A stretch of DNA of 37,817 nt. Source: a virus. The notes below the pieces were generated by a model. The model ran no database searches, was not told the DNA's origin, and saw nothing but the letters and a program-made list of their open reading frames with translations. A program made the translations under genes and the position numbers. Shown one piece after another: positions 1-7,747 of the stretch (the stretch's first letter is position 1; every line of letters begins with the position of its first letter). The stretch spans positions 1 through 37,817 of the IMG/VR virus record IMGVR_UViG_3300029981_000029; one strand, given 5' to 3'.

Positions 1-255
1 TTGGAGAAAATAGCTTCGAAGAGCCGCTCTTTTGAAGGGGGCAGTTCGAACCATGTAAGAAAGCAACGGGCGCAATTTTCTTTGCAGTCCTTTATACACG
101 GGGACTTCGCGCGTTTTGAGGCTTTTTTTTAGCACTTCGAATGATGATGGATGGTTGAATCGGGTTATAATTTTGATTGAATTTTAGGGCTTGTAATTAA
201 GTCTGGTTAAGCTCTGTTTAAGTTATTGATATAATACCTACTACGAAAAATTAAG
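1..255. other. Left-end region, no gene; probable transposase end sites
   Basis: I see no convincing coding sequence here. The stretch holds three TTCGAA hexamers (15-20, 46-51, 136-141) and a looser TATACACGGGGACTTCG at about 94-110. These resemble the ACACGATTCG(AA) repeats at the right edge of the window. In Mu-family elements the transposase binds several ordered sites within about 200 bp of each end, so this looks like the left end or its inner part. The exact terminus and target duplication cannot be read because too little flank is present. The assignment to transposase sites is inference. Confidence 0.4.
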
Positions 256-293
256 AAAGCACTGTATTGATTAAAACAATACGGTGCTTTTTA
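256..293 (+). terminator. Strong intrinsic terminator hairpin
   Basis: A 14-bp stem with one G-T wobble pairs 256-269 with 277-290 around a 7-nt loop. The right arm runs into a T tract at 288-292 and the left arm begins with an A tract, so it could work on either strand. It lies between the left end and the first phage gene and would insulate phage genes from host read-through. Confidence 0.75.
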
Positions 294-362
294 TACCAAA
301 AATTTACAAAAACGGCCAATAGGTTACAATGAAATGGACAAAATAGAAGACAATTTTTCTTC

Positions 363-393
363 TTGGTTTGCCCAACTGTTGACGTTATATTTG
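363..393 (+). promoter_or_regulatory. Predicted Bacteroidota promoter for the 413 gene
   Basis: TATATTTG at 386-393 matches the Bacteroidota -7 consensus TAnnTTTG. A TTGG at 363-366 lies 19 bp upstream, a usual position for the -33 TTTG element. The predicted start of transcription near 400 leaves a short leader before the ATG at 413. This is motif-based only. Confidence 0.5.
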
Positions 394-412
394 CAGTAAA
401 CCGAAATGACGC

Positions 413-622
413 ATGCGCAACCTTGAACTGATAAAAAAAAGAGATCGGCGTATGGTTGAAATGTTTCATCAACTATATGACGTGAAACGGAAACGCATGG
501 ATGATGTATTGACAGAATTGTCGGAAGATCATTTTTACCTGGACAAACAATACATCTACAACAAAATTTTTTACGACAAAGAAAATTTAGATTATTACAA
601 TGAAATGATGAAAGAAAATTGA
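413..622 (+). CDS. Small basic/acidic protein, possible HTH-type phage regulator
   Basis: This is a 69-residue protein whose sequence alternates basic and acidic residues and which has no signal peptide or membrane segment. The N-terminal half (residues 1-40) is strongly helical and charged. The C-terminal part, with FYLDKQYIYNKIF around residues 42-54, could be the recognition-helix region of a small helix-turn-helix; short proteins of this look occur in Bacteroidota Mu-like elements. It has its own -7 motif 20 bp upstream and ends just before the next promoter (620-630). Its position at the left end could fit a Mor/C-type late activator, but no diagnostic motif is visible, so the function is unassigned. 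Confidence 0.6.
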   Translation: MRNLELIKKRDRRMVEMFHQLYDVKRKRMDDVLTELSEDHFYLDKQYIYNKIFYDKENLDYYNEMMKEN

Positions 623-660
623 TATATTTGCCCTGTACGTTATTCATATCACAGGGGCGA
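620..660 (+). promoter_or_regulatory. Promoter plus palindromic operator, copy 1
   Basis: TATATTTG at 623-630 is a -7 element. The TTTGCCCTGT that starts inside it (627-636) is the left arm of an inverted repeat whose right arm is ACAGGGGCGAA (651-661), with a 14-bp centre. A matching arrangement, also with TTTGCCC and GGGGCAAA arms and a GTTAyTCATAT centre, occurs on the minus strand at 27250-27291 upstream of the Rha gene. Because the left arm overlaps the -7 box, a DNA operator bound by a shared regulator is more likely than an RNA hairpin. This is inference from two copies. Confidence 0.55.
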
Positions 661-685
661 AGTCCCAATTCTTACATTTTATACA

Positions 686-805
686 GGCAAAATACAGCCA
701 ATGGAGGGCCAGAAGGTAACAACTGGCGACTTACTAAGCCCCGCTTATGAGTGACGTACACCTCCATTGGCCTTGTTATTTTTATAAACCTTTAATTCTT
801 AAAAC
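686..805 (+). ncRNA. Structured 5' leader RNA, copy 1 (three-way junction)
   Basis: The stretch folds into a three-way junction. P1 is an 11-bp perfect stem (697-707 with 761-771). P2 is GCCAG/CTGGC (708-712 with 723-727). P3 is about 10 bp (729-733 plus 735-739 with 743-752, C734 bulged) closed by a CCC loop. A second copy on the minus strand at 27108-27227 keeps every stem while its bases change in compensating pairs: two pairs in P2 and one in P3. Both copies are followed by a nearly identical AT-rich 34-nt spacer and then an ATG. I do not recognise a known riboswitch family. It may be a cis-acting riboswitch-like leader, a protein-binding leader or a processed small RNA. Confidence 0.8.
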
Positions 806-1162
806 ATGTACGTCGAAAAGAATGAACAAAACAAAGAGACTGAGAGCATCAGGCTACAACGGTCGAAAGAACACAGTAAAGCCTTAAAAGAATTCTTTGA
901 TCAATGGCTACGAAGCGGTGACCTAAAGAAAGTTGCTGAAAAGCTTGGTAAAAGCTATGTGGTAGTACGACAAACAAGATTAAAGCCTGGGAGTAGCCGT
1001 AAAATAAGTGAAGCTATTTATGCCGTATGTTTATCGAATAAGATTTTACTTGAATCCATGAACATGAATGTTGACCTTGCTACCATTGACATGATCATGC
1101 AGATAGATGACCATGATGTACGCTTAGGATTGTGGAACAAACTAACTGGGAGGGCATTATAA
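806..1162 (+). CDS. Putative helix-turn-helix regulator under the structured leader
   Basis: A 118-residue cytoplasmic protein. Residues 1-25 are polar and charged. Residues about 38-65 (DLKKVAEKLGKSYVVVRQTRL) look like a helix-turn-helix of the kind that reads 'advance through the helix, turn at Gly, recognition helix'. The C-terminal third contains acidic and hydrophobic helices. The ATG at 806 lies 34 nt after the P1 stem of the structured leader, exactly as in the second leader-controlled gene (Rha). The stop codon overlaps the next ATG (TAATG), so the next gene is translationally coupled. A regulatory role in the lysis-lysogeny or late switch is plausible; family not recognised. Confidence 0.65.
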   Translation: MYVEKNEQNKETESIRLQRSKEHSKALKEFFDQWLRSGDLKKVAEKLGKSYVVVRQTRLKPGSSRKISEAIYAVCLSNKILLESMNMNVDLATIDMIMQIDDHDVRLGLWNKLTGRAL

Positions 1163-1380
1163 TGAGCGAATGTAAAAACGCTGAAGCAGTACATAATCTG
1201 CTACGCTTAGCCGATCCTGCCGATTTTCAAGAATGTTTAACCGATATGTGGGAAACATGGATTGGATCAGAGTTGACCGATAACGCCGATCATACGATAC
1301 GCTCCGAAATGTTAATGACCTACAAAGCCCTAAGCGAAATGCTTCGCACAATCAGCCGCGAAGATTCAAAAAGCTGTTAA
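1162..1380 (+). CDS. Small hypothetical protein coupled to the HTH gene
   Basis: A 72-residue protein read from the ATG at 1162 that overlaps the stop of the preceding gene; an in-frame ATG at 1132 would lie inside that gene and is less likely. It is acidic, rich in Leu, Glu and Asp, with no membrane segment or signal peptide, and probably all-helical. It ends 7 bp before a strong bidirectional terminator, so the 806-1380 pair is a closed transcription unit. Coupled translation suggests it acts with the upstream regulator, but nothing in the sequence fixes the function. Confidence 0.6.
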   Translation: MSECKNAEAVHNLLRLADPADFQECLTDMWETWIGSELTDNADHTIRSEMLMTYKALSEMLRTISREDSKSC

Positions 1381-1386
1381 CACGAA

Positions 1387-1412
1387 AAGCCCGGTAACCC
1401 CGGGCTTTTTTT
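1387..1412. terminator. Bidirectional intrinsic terminator
   Basis: AAGCCCGG (1387-1394) pairs with CCGGGCTT (1400-1407) around TAACC, followed by T residues to 1412 and preceded by an A tract. It lies between two converging genes (ends at 1380 and 1411) and should stop both transcripts. It overlaps the final codon of the minus-strand gene. Confidence 0.85.
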
Positions 1413-1950
1413 ATGGCAAAACAAACAGCGGATCGTTATCTATTACTGCCTGTTCAGCTTCTCCCCTTATAATTGAAATCTCATTTACTTCTGTTGCGTC
1501 AAATTCTTTTTGAGCGCTGGCATCGACGGTATTAAAGCTGAAAGATATTCGGTATAGGTTACCGGCACCGCCTGAATCTTCGCGGCGCATATCGACACGG
1601 CGCATAGTTTGAAAGTTGGTACCGCTTACTCCATGAAATGTGGTGTGCAACTTTGTGAGTAACCGCAAAAAGTCGATTGCACTGGATTGGTTATACGCGC
1701 CCTGGTAAGTATCGCTGAAGTTTTCAAAGAACAGGTAGAAATCGACTTGCATATCACACTGCTGAATGAGTAAACTAAGATCATCGCAGTTGTTTGTATT
1801 GATGCCAATGAATACTGCCGGTGTTGGGAACGGTAATTCTTCGGTAAGGTATGATACTTGTTCGTGCCAAAGATCGACCCATTTTACTTCAGGTATTTTG
1901 CTTTCTATACGTTGGGCTAATTCGTTGTATAAGTCTGTCCATGCTTCCAT
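1411..1950 (-). CDS. Tail terminator / minor tail protein-like (Mu gp37 position)
   Basis: A 179-residue protein at the end of the leftward head operon. It starts with an amphipathic helix (MEAWTDLYNELAQRIES), then alternates beta-rich segments including a run of Phe/Tyr (VDFYLFFENFSDTY). The composition and place, directly after the gpG-like morphogenesis protein, match neck and tail-terminator proteins of Mu and P2-type phages, which join the head to the contractile tail. A TTTAAA-N5-TTTAAA motif lies 11 bp upstream of the start. Assignment is by position and general fold impression, not by a catalytic motif. Confidence 0.5.
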   Translation of the reverse strand: MEAWTDLYNELAQRIESKIPEVKWVDLWHEQVSYLTEELPFPTPAVFIGINTNNCDDLSLLIQQCDMQVDFYLFFENFSDTYQGAYNQSSAIDFLRLLTKLHTTFHGVSGTNFQTMRRVDMRREDSGGAGNLYRISFSFNTVDASAQKEFDATEVNEISIIRGEAEQAVIDNDPLFVLP

Positions 1951-1972
1951 AATTGTAGTATTTAAATGGTGT

Positions 1973-2587
1973 TTAAATGGATGGTGTTGTAATGGTTACT
2001 GTTGGATTATTGAACTGTGGTTCGACTTGGGTTTTAACCGCTTGGGCAAACTTACTATCGAATATATTCATCATTGTTTTACTGTTACCCATGAACTGGC
2101 GTTTGGGTATTTTTATTTTAGCGCCCACAGGTATGAGGGCCATACGCTTGCAAAACATTGCTTTTACTCCGATTGCCTTATTTGATTTATTGAGCGATGT
2201 AGCTCCTTGTTTATTGGTAGTTACTTTGCCAGACAACTCATAGAACTTTGCCCAAAAGAATTTTTTCATTTTCAAGGTGACTATTATTGTGCCTCCGGAG
2301 TTGTGAATTTCGGCATAATCAGAATCAGCAATAACTACGACTTTGGTCATTGTCGCCGATAGTTTTTTTATTGACCTCATTAAATTGCCACTTCGGTACA
2401 TGGTATGTTTACCAGCTAACGGATTATTTGTTTGCTGCCACTTTTGGAAAGAAGCATCAGTAAACCCGCCATTGACAAAGCTATCCTTAAAAAAAATTAC
2501 CGATTCGGTAGCAGCAATGCGTGCGGCATTTTGCCTGAGTTCGTTGGCTATCTGCCTGAAATTTGGAACATTGTTTTTGTTATCCAT
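1973..2587 (-). CDS. Phage virion morphogenesis protein (Mu gpG-like)
   Basis: A 204-residue basic protein. Residues 43-72, FTDASFQKWQ followed by the LAGKHTMYRSGNLMRSI segment, carry the signature of the Mu gpG / P2 gpS / HK97 gp10 family (W..L..TG.L..SI). Later residues YAEIHNSGGTI match the family motif Y..iH..G, and the C-terminus has PKRQFMG, the usual 'P.R.F.G' block. These proteins act at the head-tail junction. It lies in the leftward operon between the portal fusion and the tail-terminator-like gene with a 22-bp gap to the latter. Confidence 0.8.
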   Translation of the reverse strand: MDNKNNVPNFRQIANELRQNAARIAATESVIFFKDSFVNGGFTDASFQKWQQTNNPLAGKHTMYRSGNLMRSIKKLSATMTKVVVIADSDYAEIHNSGGTIIVTLKMKKFFWAKFYELSGKVTTNKQGATSLNKSNKAIGVKAMFCKRMALIPVGAKIKIPKRQFMGNSKTMMNIFDSKFAQAVKTQVEPQFNNPTVTITTPSI

Positions 2588-2672
2588 TATTTTTGTATAT
2601 TTGCAGAACTGAGCGAACGTTGTTCAATCAGTGATCGAAGGCAAACATTTCCGGTGTTTGCCTTTTGTATTT

Positions 2673-5207
2673 CTACTCTGTTTTAAAGTACTCCATAAAC
2701 TTACTGCTGTTGATCTGCTGGCGGGTGACCTTTATAACCTTGTCATTGTGAATTATTATCACCTGTTTGATCCTCTTATTAATACGGCTTTTGTCGGATA
2801 AATCGCCCCTGAGTTTACGCGCTACGAGTGGCAGGTAATTAGCTTCCGGAGCCTTGGAAAGATCGATGATTACCGATGAGCATTGCTGTTTGTTGGCAGA
2901 ATATACGGCGTTTTTAAGAAAACTAAGTGTTGATAAAGACTTTGAGGAGTCTAAAGACTTTAAATCAGCCATATTGTTTGGTTTACCGATGCCTATTTCT
3001 GGATTTTTAACGTGCAAAGTATCGCTATTATTGATGTGTGGACGGACATAAACGTCCTGTTCGAGGGCTTTAGCAACTTTTTCAGCGGCAATTACAGAGG
3101 CTTTTACGTCGGATAAATCGGCAAAATCGTTGACAAAAACGGTGTTTTCGCCTGATTTTATGGCGCGATTGTAGGGCATAAAGGCTTTCATTTGCTCTGT
3201 ATTGTCACGAATGATGCCTTTGTTCTTATCGGTTACGGCTTTGAAATAGCTTTGTTCCTGTGTAAATACTTCGCCTGATTTGTATGGATTATTTGGGTAT
3301 TTAATACCCTGAAGTTTCCGGCCTGATGTTGGTTCATCGGTTGTTTGTTCGAGCCAACAACGGCAACCATGGTCGAAAGGCGGCAATGAGATCCATTCTT
3401 TGACTGGCTTAACTATTCCATCGTTTACAGCATGACTATCACGAACCTCACTATCTTCCATTGTGCGACATTTCAGGTTTGGATAAATATCGACATCATT
3501 GAGATAAGTGGCATAGTCCTGGGCGGCGCTTACGGAACTGCTACAGTAACGTAGTTCTGTGGTGAGCCATGTTTCGTTGTGCTTAATAACTATGCTTTTT
3601 GCCTGAGCGATAAATGACTCTTTTGACATTCCGGCACGTGCATCGATAGCAGCTATTTCGTTCATGAGTGCGTGAGACTTTGCACCTGCGAACTTTAAAA
3701 AGTTTTCCCGGAAGCTTCGAGTGAGTGTTGAGTCGTAATACCCTTCACCCCATGCTTGTCCAGCTTCTTTATTGAATGCCGCATAGTTTTTAAGTACTAA
3801 GTCCTTATCCAGATCGGTAGGTTTAACCTCTCCGGAATAAATCTGATTGGCCAGCCGTTCTATTGCTGCATCCCATGTGGCTGCGTAAATGACGAATGCC
3901 GGTTTGAGTTGTGCGTAAGGCGCGAGTCGTGTTACGGTTGCGTCAGGCTTTTTTTTTTGACCGCCTGTATTTTCAGGAGGCAAAGCACTGGTACTTTTTG
4001 TCCCGATGATTGGTAAGCCTGTGCGCGTTTTAACTTCCTCGATGTCGAAATCAAAAGTAGTTGAAAGCTTCTGTACAGCATCAATGTAACCGGTGATGTC
4101 AAGCGTTTCCTGATTATCCCAAACAAGCGAGTGAGTAGCAAAGTCAGCATAAACACTGCTGATTTTTGCAAGCCTTGTTTTGATCTGCGTATTGAACAGG
4201 TATTTGTAGAACAGTTTATCCTGTTCGTAACGATCTTGTGTTAACCGTTCCTGTACTTCAGCAGCGCCTACGAAAGCCTTTTCGTCAGTTGTGCCTGATC
4301 CACCCAGGACGCGCTTACTAATCTCTTTGTTGCAAACATCGTTGATGAGTGATTTAAACGACTGGTAAGCATCGGAATTGTAGTTGTTTGGAATTGTAAT
4401 TGTTTCCTTACCCTGAAGTACTGCAAAATGATTCATCCGGAAGTTCTCAAGCATTTCAAACAACTCATCACGGCGACCGGTATCCATGCGTTCAGTAATG
4501 GCAAATACCGGAGGCACGCCAAACTTATCGATGTAACTCATCCAACTACCTAAGCCTAGCTTTTTGGCCAGAACGATCATGGCCAATTGGTTCAACATGC
4601 CTAAGTCCCAGTCGTCGCCCACCTGAAGGTAATAATCTTTGAAAAATCCATCGATATAACTGTCGCCATTGTCATCGTATTCCTCGTTGATGATGATCCC
4701 TTTTTGTGCAATGAAATTGCTTTGAGGAATTTCTTTGGCCCTTACCAATTCGCCATTTTCGTCCGTATCGAACATTTCAATCAACGTTGGTCCCTGAAAC
4801 TTTGAAAATAAACTCAGGCGCATTACATCATCGTGCCATGGACGTTCGAGCAATGCTTTAAGCTCCAGATTTTCTTCAAGTTTTTCGTTCACTATCTTAA
4901 ATGATGAACGCTGAACGCGAAGGATACGGGTATCAATAACACTGGCCAAATGATTGTCGAGCAATAAAGACTTATTGAAACGCATTAACATACCACGGCG
5001 CGGATTATATGGATCGGTAGCGGCCATGACCCCACGTTTCCAGTTGTTTATTTCCTGGGCATCATATAAGGTTGGCTGGCGTTTGTAGTTTGCTTTTTTC
5101 CCGTCTGACCGGTTATAGTATTCGGCAAACAAACTATTGTTTTTAACCCGGCTAAGAATTGCCTTTTCGAAGGCATTGCCTATGCGTTCTTTTAAATTTT
5201 GAGCCAT
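2673..5207 (-). CDS. Portal (DUF935/Mu gp29-like) - MuF-like - toxin-like nuclease fusion
   Basis: An 844-residue three-part protein. Residues about 20-430 match the Mu gp29/DUF935 portal family, including PYNPRRGML and SYIDKFGVPPVFA. Residues about 440-640 match the Mu gp30/SPP1 gp7 minor head protein family, with the late motif RDSH...DG, SLPPFDHGCRCW near residues 590-615. In Mu these are two proteins. The last about 150 residues resemble toxin tails of the CdiA-C tRNase / PBECR type: VKNPEIGIG, MADLKS near residue 749, VIIDLSKA, and a terminal KRIKQVIIIHNDKVI strand. Such a domain would be carried in the virion and could be injected with DNA. Portal and MuF calls are firm; the toxin call is inference from motif layout. 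Confidence 0.85.
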   Translation of the reverse strand: MAQNLKERIGNAFEKAILSRVKNNSLFAEYYNRSDGKKANYKRQPTLYDAQEINNWKRGVMAATDPYNPRRGMLMRFNKSLLLDNHLASVIDTRILRVQRSSFKIVNEKLEENLELKALLERPWHDDVMRLSLFSKFQGPTLIEMFDTDENGELVRAKEIPQSNFIAQKGIIINEEYDDNGDSYIDGFFKDYYLQVGDDWDLGMLNQLAMIVLAKKLGLGSWMSYIDKFGVPPVFAITERMDTGRRDELFEMLENFRMNHFAVLQGKETITIPNNYNSDAYQSFKSLINDVCNKEISKRVLGGSGTTDEKAFVGAAEVQERLTQDRYEQDKLFYKYLFNTQIKTRLAKISSVYADFATHSLVWDNQETLDITGYIDAVQKLSTTFDFDIEEVKTRTGLPIIGTKSTSALPPENTGGQKKKPDATVTRLAPYAQLKPAFVIYAATWDAAIERLANQIYSGEVKPTDLDKDLVLKNYAAFNKEAGQAWGEGYYDSTLTRSFRENFLKFAGAKSHALMNEIAAIDARAGMSKESFIAQAKSIVIKHNETWLTTELRYCSSSVSAAQDYATYLNDVDIYPNLKCRTMEDSEVRDSHAVNDGIVKPVKEWISLPPFDHGCRCWLEQTTDEPTSGRKLQGIKYPNNPYKSGEVFTQEQSYFKAVTDKNKGIIRDNTEQMKAFMPYNRAIKSGENTVFVNDFADLSDVKASVIAAEKVAKALEQDVYVRPHINNSDTLHVKNPEIGIGKPNNMADLKSLDSSKSLSTLSFLKNAVYSANKQQCSSVIIDLSKAPEANYLPLVARKLRGDLSDKSRINKRIKQVIIIHNDKVIKVTRQQINSSKFMEYFKTE

Positions 5208-5218
5208 TTAAATAGTGT

Positions 5219-5656
5219 TTAAATGAAAAAGTCTTTGTTGGTATTGTTGCCCCAAACGGGACTAGCTGTTGTGCCTTCGGTTGTTGTGAGCTTTGGGCAA
5301 TTAACAAGCGCCATTGCGCCGCTCTGGATGCGTTCAAGAAACTTGATTGCCTCTTTATAAAGCTCGACGTAATCATCAGGAACCTTACGGGCGGCATTGC
5401 GTTTGACACTGCGATAAACTACAATGCTGGCAATGATTTGTACCAATACACCGTTGCGGATAGGCGTTGCTGCAAATATTTCAGCATGTTTATACAGCCC
5501 GGATATATATGAGATCACGAGGTCGATCGCTTTTTCTTCGATGTCATCTATGATCGTGTTATCTTCCAATGTTGATTCGGTAACCAATGCTACACTTTCG
5601 TTCATTAGCCGCTCCTGGATAATGGAGATCAGGTCATCTTTATTTATGTACTTCAT
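5219..5656 (-). CDS. Mu gp36-like head-tail connector protein (DUF1320)
   Basis: A 145-residue protein beginning MKYINKDDLISII, typical of the DUF1320/gp36 family, followed by an acidic helix, EEKAIDLVISYISGLY, and a second helical block containing RNGVLVQIIASIVVYRSV. In Mu-like phages this protein is encoded near the portal and capsid genes and probably forms part of the connector. It starts 1 bp after the stop of the large terminase gene and ends 11 bp before the portal fusion, with a TTTAAA-N5-TTTAAA motif across that junction. Confidence 0.75.
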   Translation of the reverse strand: MKYINKDDLISIIQERLMNESVALVTESTLEDNTIIDDIEEKAIDLVISYISGLYKHAEIFAATPIRNGVLVQIIASIVVYRSVKRNAARKVPDDYVELYKEAIKFLERIQSGAMALVNCPKLTTTEGTTASPVWGNNTNKDFFI

Positions 5657-5657
5657 G

Positions 5658-7205
5658 TTATGGCAAATTGAATATGCGTTTCATAATACCTGTTTTATAA
5701 GTCTTTTCACCTTTTTTGCGGCGTGATTCGCCCGGTGTGCAATAGAGTTCAAGCTTTTCTATAGCCTGGTGATCAGCGTCCGGAGCGTCATCGTGTTCAC
5801 CGCTTCCTTCCTCTACAGCTACCAGTTGCATGATTCCTACCTGAGTGTCTGAATTACTTTTCAAATCTTCGTTGTAGTAAATCCGGCCATTTTGATAGTA
5901 AGGCTTGAGGAACTTGATGATGCGCTGTACCTTATTGGTGGTTGGTGTATCGACTTTGATCAAATTTAGCTCGACTTCGTTTTCGTCTTCAGCTTCCTCG
6001 ATTGAACGCTGAACCTCACCATTCCAGAACTGGCTTTCGTATTGCCCAAGGTTATTGGCCTCTTTAGGAAGGCTTAATTTATACTGACATTGCCAGTTTA
6101 CTGCCAGACGCATTTTAGACTGGCGAACATAGCAGGCAATCAGCCAGAAGTTCCGGCCATGCAAACCCCACACACGGACGGCATTGTAGTCGGAATTTTC
6201 ATTATCAGTATAAGCGATATCCCAGTGACTGATGATCATTTTGAATTCTTCCAAAGGCGGTAATTTGCCCCACTGTATTTCGTCTTCCGTAAAGTTTGCA
6301 CCCTCCAGTTTTACTTCGTGTAAATACTCAGCATAGGCACCGCTTATAGTCATATCAATTTCCTGCTGTTTGTAGTATTCAGCAGAATAATAGTTCCAAG
6401 CCGGTTCATAAGTGGCTTTATTGTAAGCTTTGATCTGGTGTACCTTCCATGTTGGATGAAGCTCCTGAAGGATGGTTTGCGTCATTACCCTGGCAAACTT
6501 GTTATTTGCGTACAGCAAGCGACGGTATGGGCCAGTCATGGTTGGAATAATATCGCGTTCTATCTGGACGGCTTGCTTACGCATCCGCTTCGGATTGCTT
6601 ATCGTGTCGGGCGTTTCTAAATCATCGATCACCCATAATGTAGGACGGCGTTGTTTTACACGAACCCCACGCACTTTCTTTTTGATACCAAAAGCCATTC
6701 CTATAAACTTCTGATCAACGGTTTTGAAGTTGCCAATTTCCCAGTCACCAACACATTTTTGTTCTCCGAAATCGTGAATTAGTAGCGGGTTTCCTTCCAA
6801 TTCGGCCTGAATATCGGCTAAAAGTTCCTGAGCGCGTTCCTTAGAATCAGACATTAGACACATAAATACCTCTTCACCGCGCATCCAGAGGTGCAAGGGA
6901 ATTATAATATCGCACCAAACCGATTTAGCTAAACCACGTCCCCACTCAGCAAATCCTTTAAACAATGGATTTTCGACAACCATGTCGTCAAATTCAATAT
7001 GAAAGTCGGCACACTTTGCAGTTGCATAATGAGGCAGATAGGTTTCTACCATGTATTCAACATCCTCTTTCGCCCGTTTGATACGCTTCTTTTGATCCTC
7101 TTTGGTTTCAAAAGGATTAACATCGTTTGACTTGCGAACGATATCGAGCTTTTTGAGGTATTCCTCAGCCTTAATTTTACCAGCTTTTTGACGGGATGTA
7201 GCCAT
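5658..7205 (-). CDS. Terminase large subunit (Mu gp28-like)
   Basis: A 515-residue packaging ATPase-nuclease. A deviant Walker A (GRGLAKS, residues 89-95) and Walker B (LWVIDDLE, Asp194-Asp195) mark the motor domain. The nuclease half has SHWDIAYT with Asp329 as a likely metal ligand, then a second acidic cluster EHDDAPDADHQAIE near the C-terminus. It cleaves concatemer or integrated DNA and pumps it through the portal; in Mu-like phages packaging starts from integrated copies. Its start overlaps the stop of the small-subunit gene (TAATG), so the two are co-translated. Confidence 0.9.
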   Translation of the reverse strand: MATSRQKAGKIKAEEYLKKLDIVRKSNDVNPFETKEDQKKRIKRAKEDVEYMVETYLPHYATAKCADFHIEFDDMVVENPLFKGFAEWGRGLAKSVWCDIIIPLHLWMRGEEVFMCLMSDSKERAQELLADIQAELEGNPLLIHDFGEQKCVGDWEIGNFKTVDQKFIGMAFGIKKKVRGVRVKQRRPTLWVIDDLETPDTISNPKRMRKQAVQIERDIIPTMTGPYRRLLYANNKFARVMTQTILQELHPTWKVHQIKAYNKATYEPAWNYYSAEYYKQQEIDMTISGAYAEYLHEVKLEGANFTEDEIQWGKLPPLEEFKMIISHWDIAYTDNENSDYNAVRVWGLHGRNFWLIACYVRQSKMRLAVNWQCQYKLSLPKEANNLGQYESQFWNGEVQRSIEEAEDENEVELNLIKVDTPTTNKVQRIIKFLKPYYQNGRIYYNEDLKSNSDTQVGIMQLVAVEEGSGEHDDAPDADHQAIEKLELYCTPGESRRKKGEKTYKTGIMKRIFNLP

Positions 7206-7747
7206 TAGCCTAATTCGTTGGTTTTACGTCGCACAATGTTTGATTGAAATTCGATTGTCTTTTCCCAAAGGGCTTCATCAAATTGACGCATGGCGTTGAA
7301 AATTTCATCCATTACATCGATGAAAACACCCAGGGTGTAGTTGGTTTTATCCATCGTGATGAGCGTTTTATTCATTTTGCTCATTTCGTCGGACAATCGG
7401 GATGCTTCGCTACGCAATCGTATTTCTTCTTTTAGATCACCGCCTTTTTGAGCATTTAGAATTGAATCTTCGATTTGCAGTCGCTGTTCGCTCATTACCC
7501 GAATGAGTTTGCGGATGTTATCGGTATCGGTGCTGGCGCACTGCATACGCGCTTTGCGAAGATCGAGCCAGCGGCCTTCGGTACCATTGTTTGCCCAGGC
7601 GCTTACCGTTGCCGGTGTGACTTTTAGCATTTCGGCAACCTGGTTCTGATCGTACCCCTGCACTACAACATACTCGTAGGCTGCACGCCGTAATTTTTCG
7701 TAGTCTTTTCGGGATAGCTGTAGTTTGCGCTTGTTGTTGTGTGCCAT
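7205..7747 (-). CDS. Terminase small subunit-like DNA-binding protein
   Basis: A 180-residue protein with an N-terminal helix-turn-helix (residues about 30-55: GYDQNQVAEMLKVTPATVSAW) followed by a Trp-rich turn and a long charged coiled-coil region (residues 75-150). This layout is typical of small terminase subunits, which recognise phage DNA and oligomerise through the helical part. It heads the leftward packaging operon and faces the protease gene across a 217-bp divergent region. Confidence 0.8.
   Translation of the reverse strand: MAHNNKRKLQLSRKDYEKLRRAAYEYVVVQGYDQNQVAEMLKVTPATVSAWANNGTEGRWLDLRKARMQCASTDTDNIRKLIRVMSEQRLQIEDSILNAQKGGDLKEEIRLRSEASRLSDEMSKMNKTLITMDKTNYTLGVFIDVMDEIFNAMRQFDEALWEKTIEFQSNIVRRKTNELG

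Noticed and set aside
324-668. Minus-strand frame over the 413 gene
   Set aside because: It overlaps the more plausible plus-strand gene and promoter and is Cys/Phe-rich like a shadow translation.
1766-2185. Plus-strand frames opposite the gpG and tail-terminator genes
   Set aside because: Cys/Trp/Phe-rich shadow translations of well-supported minus-strand genes.
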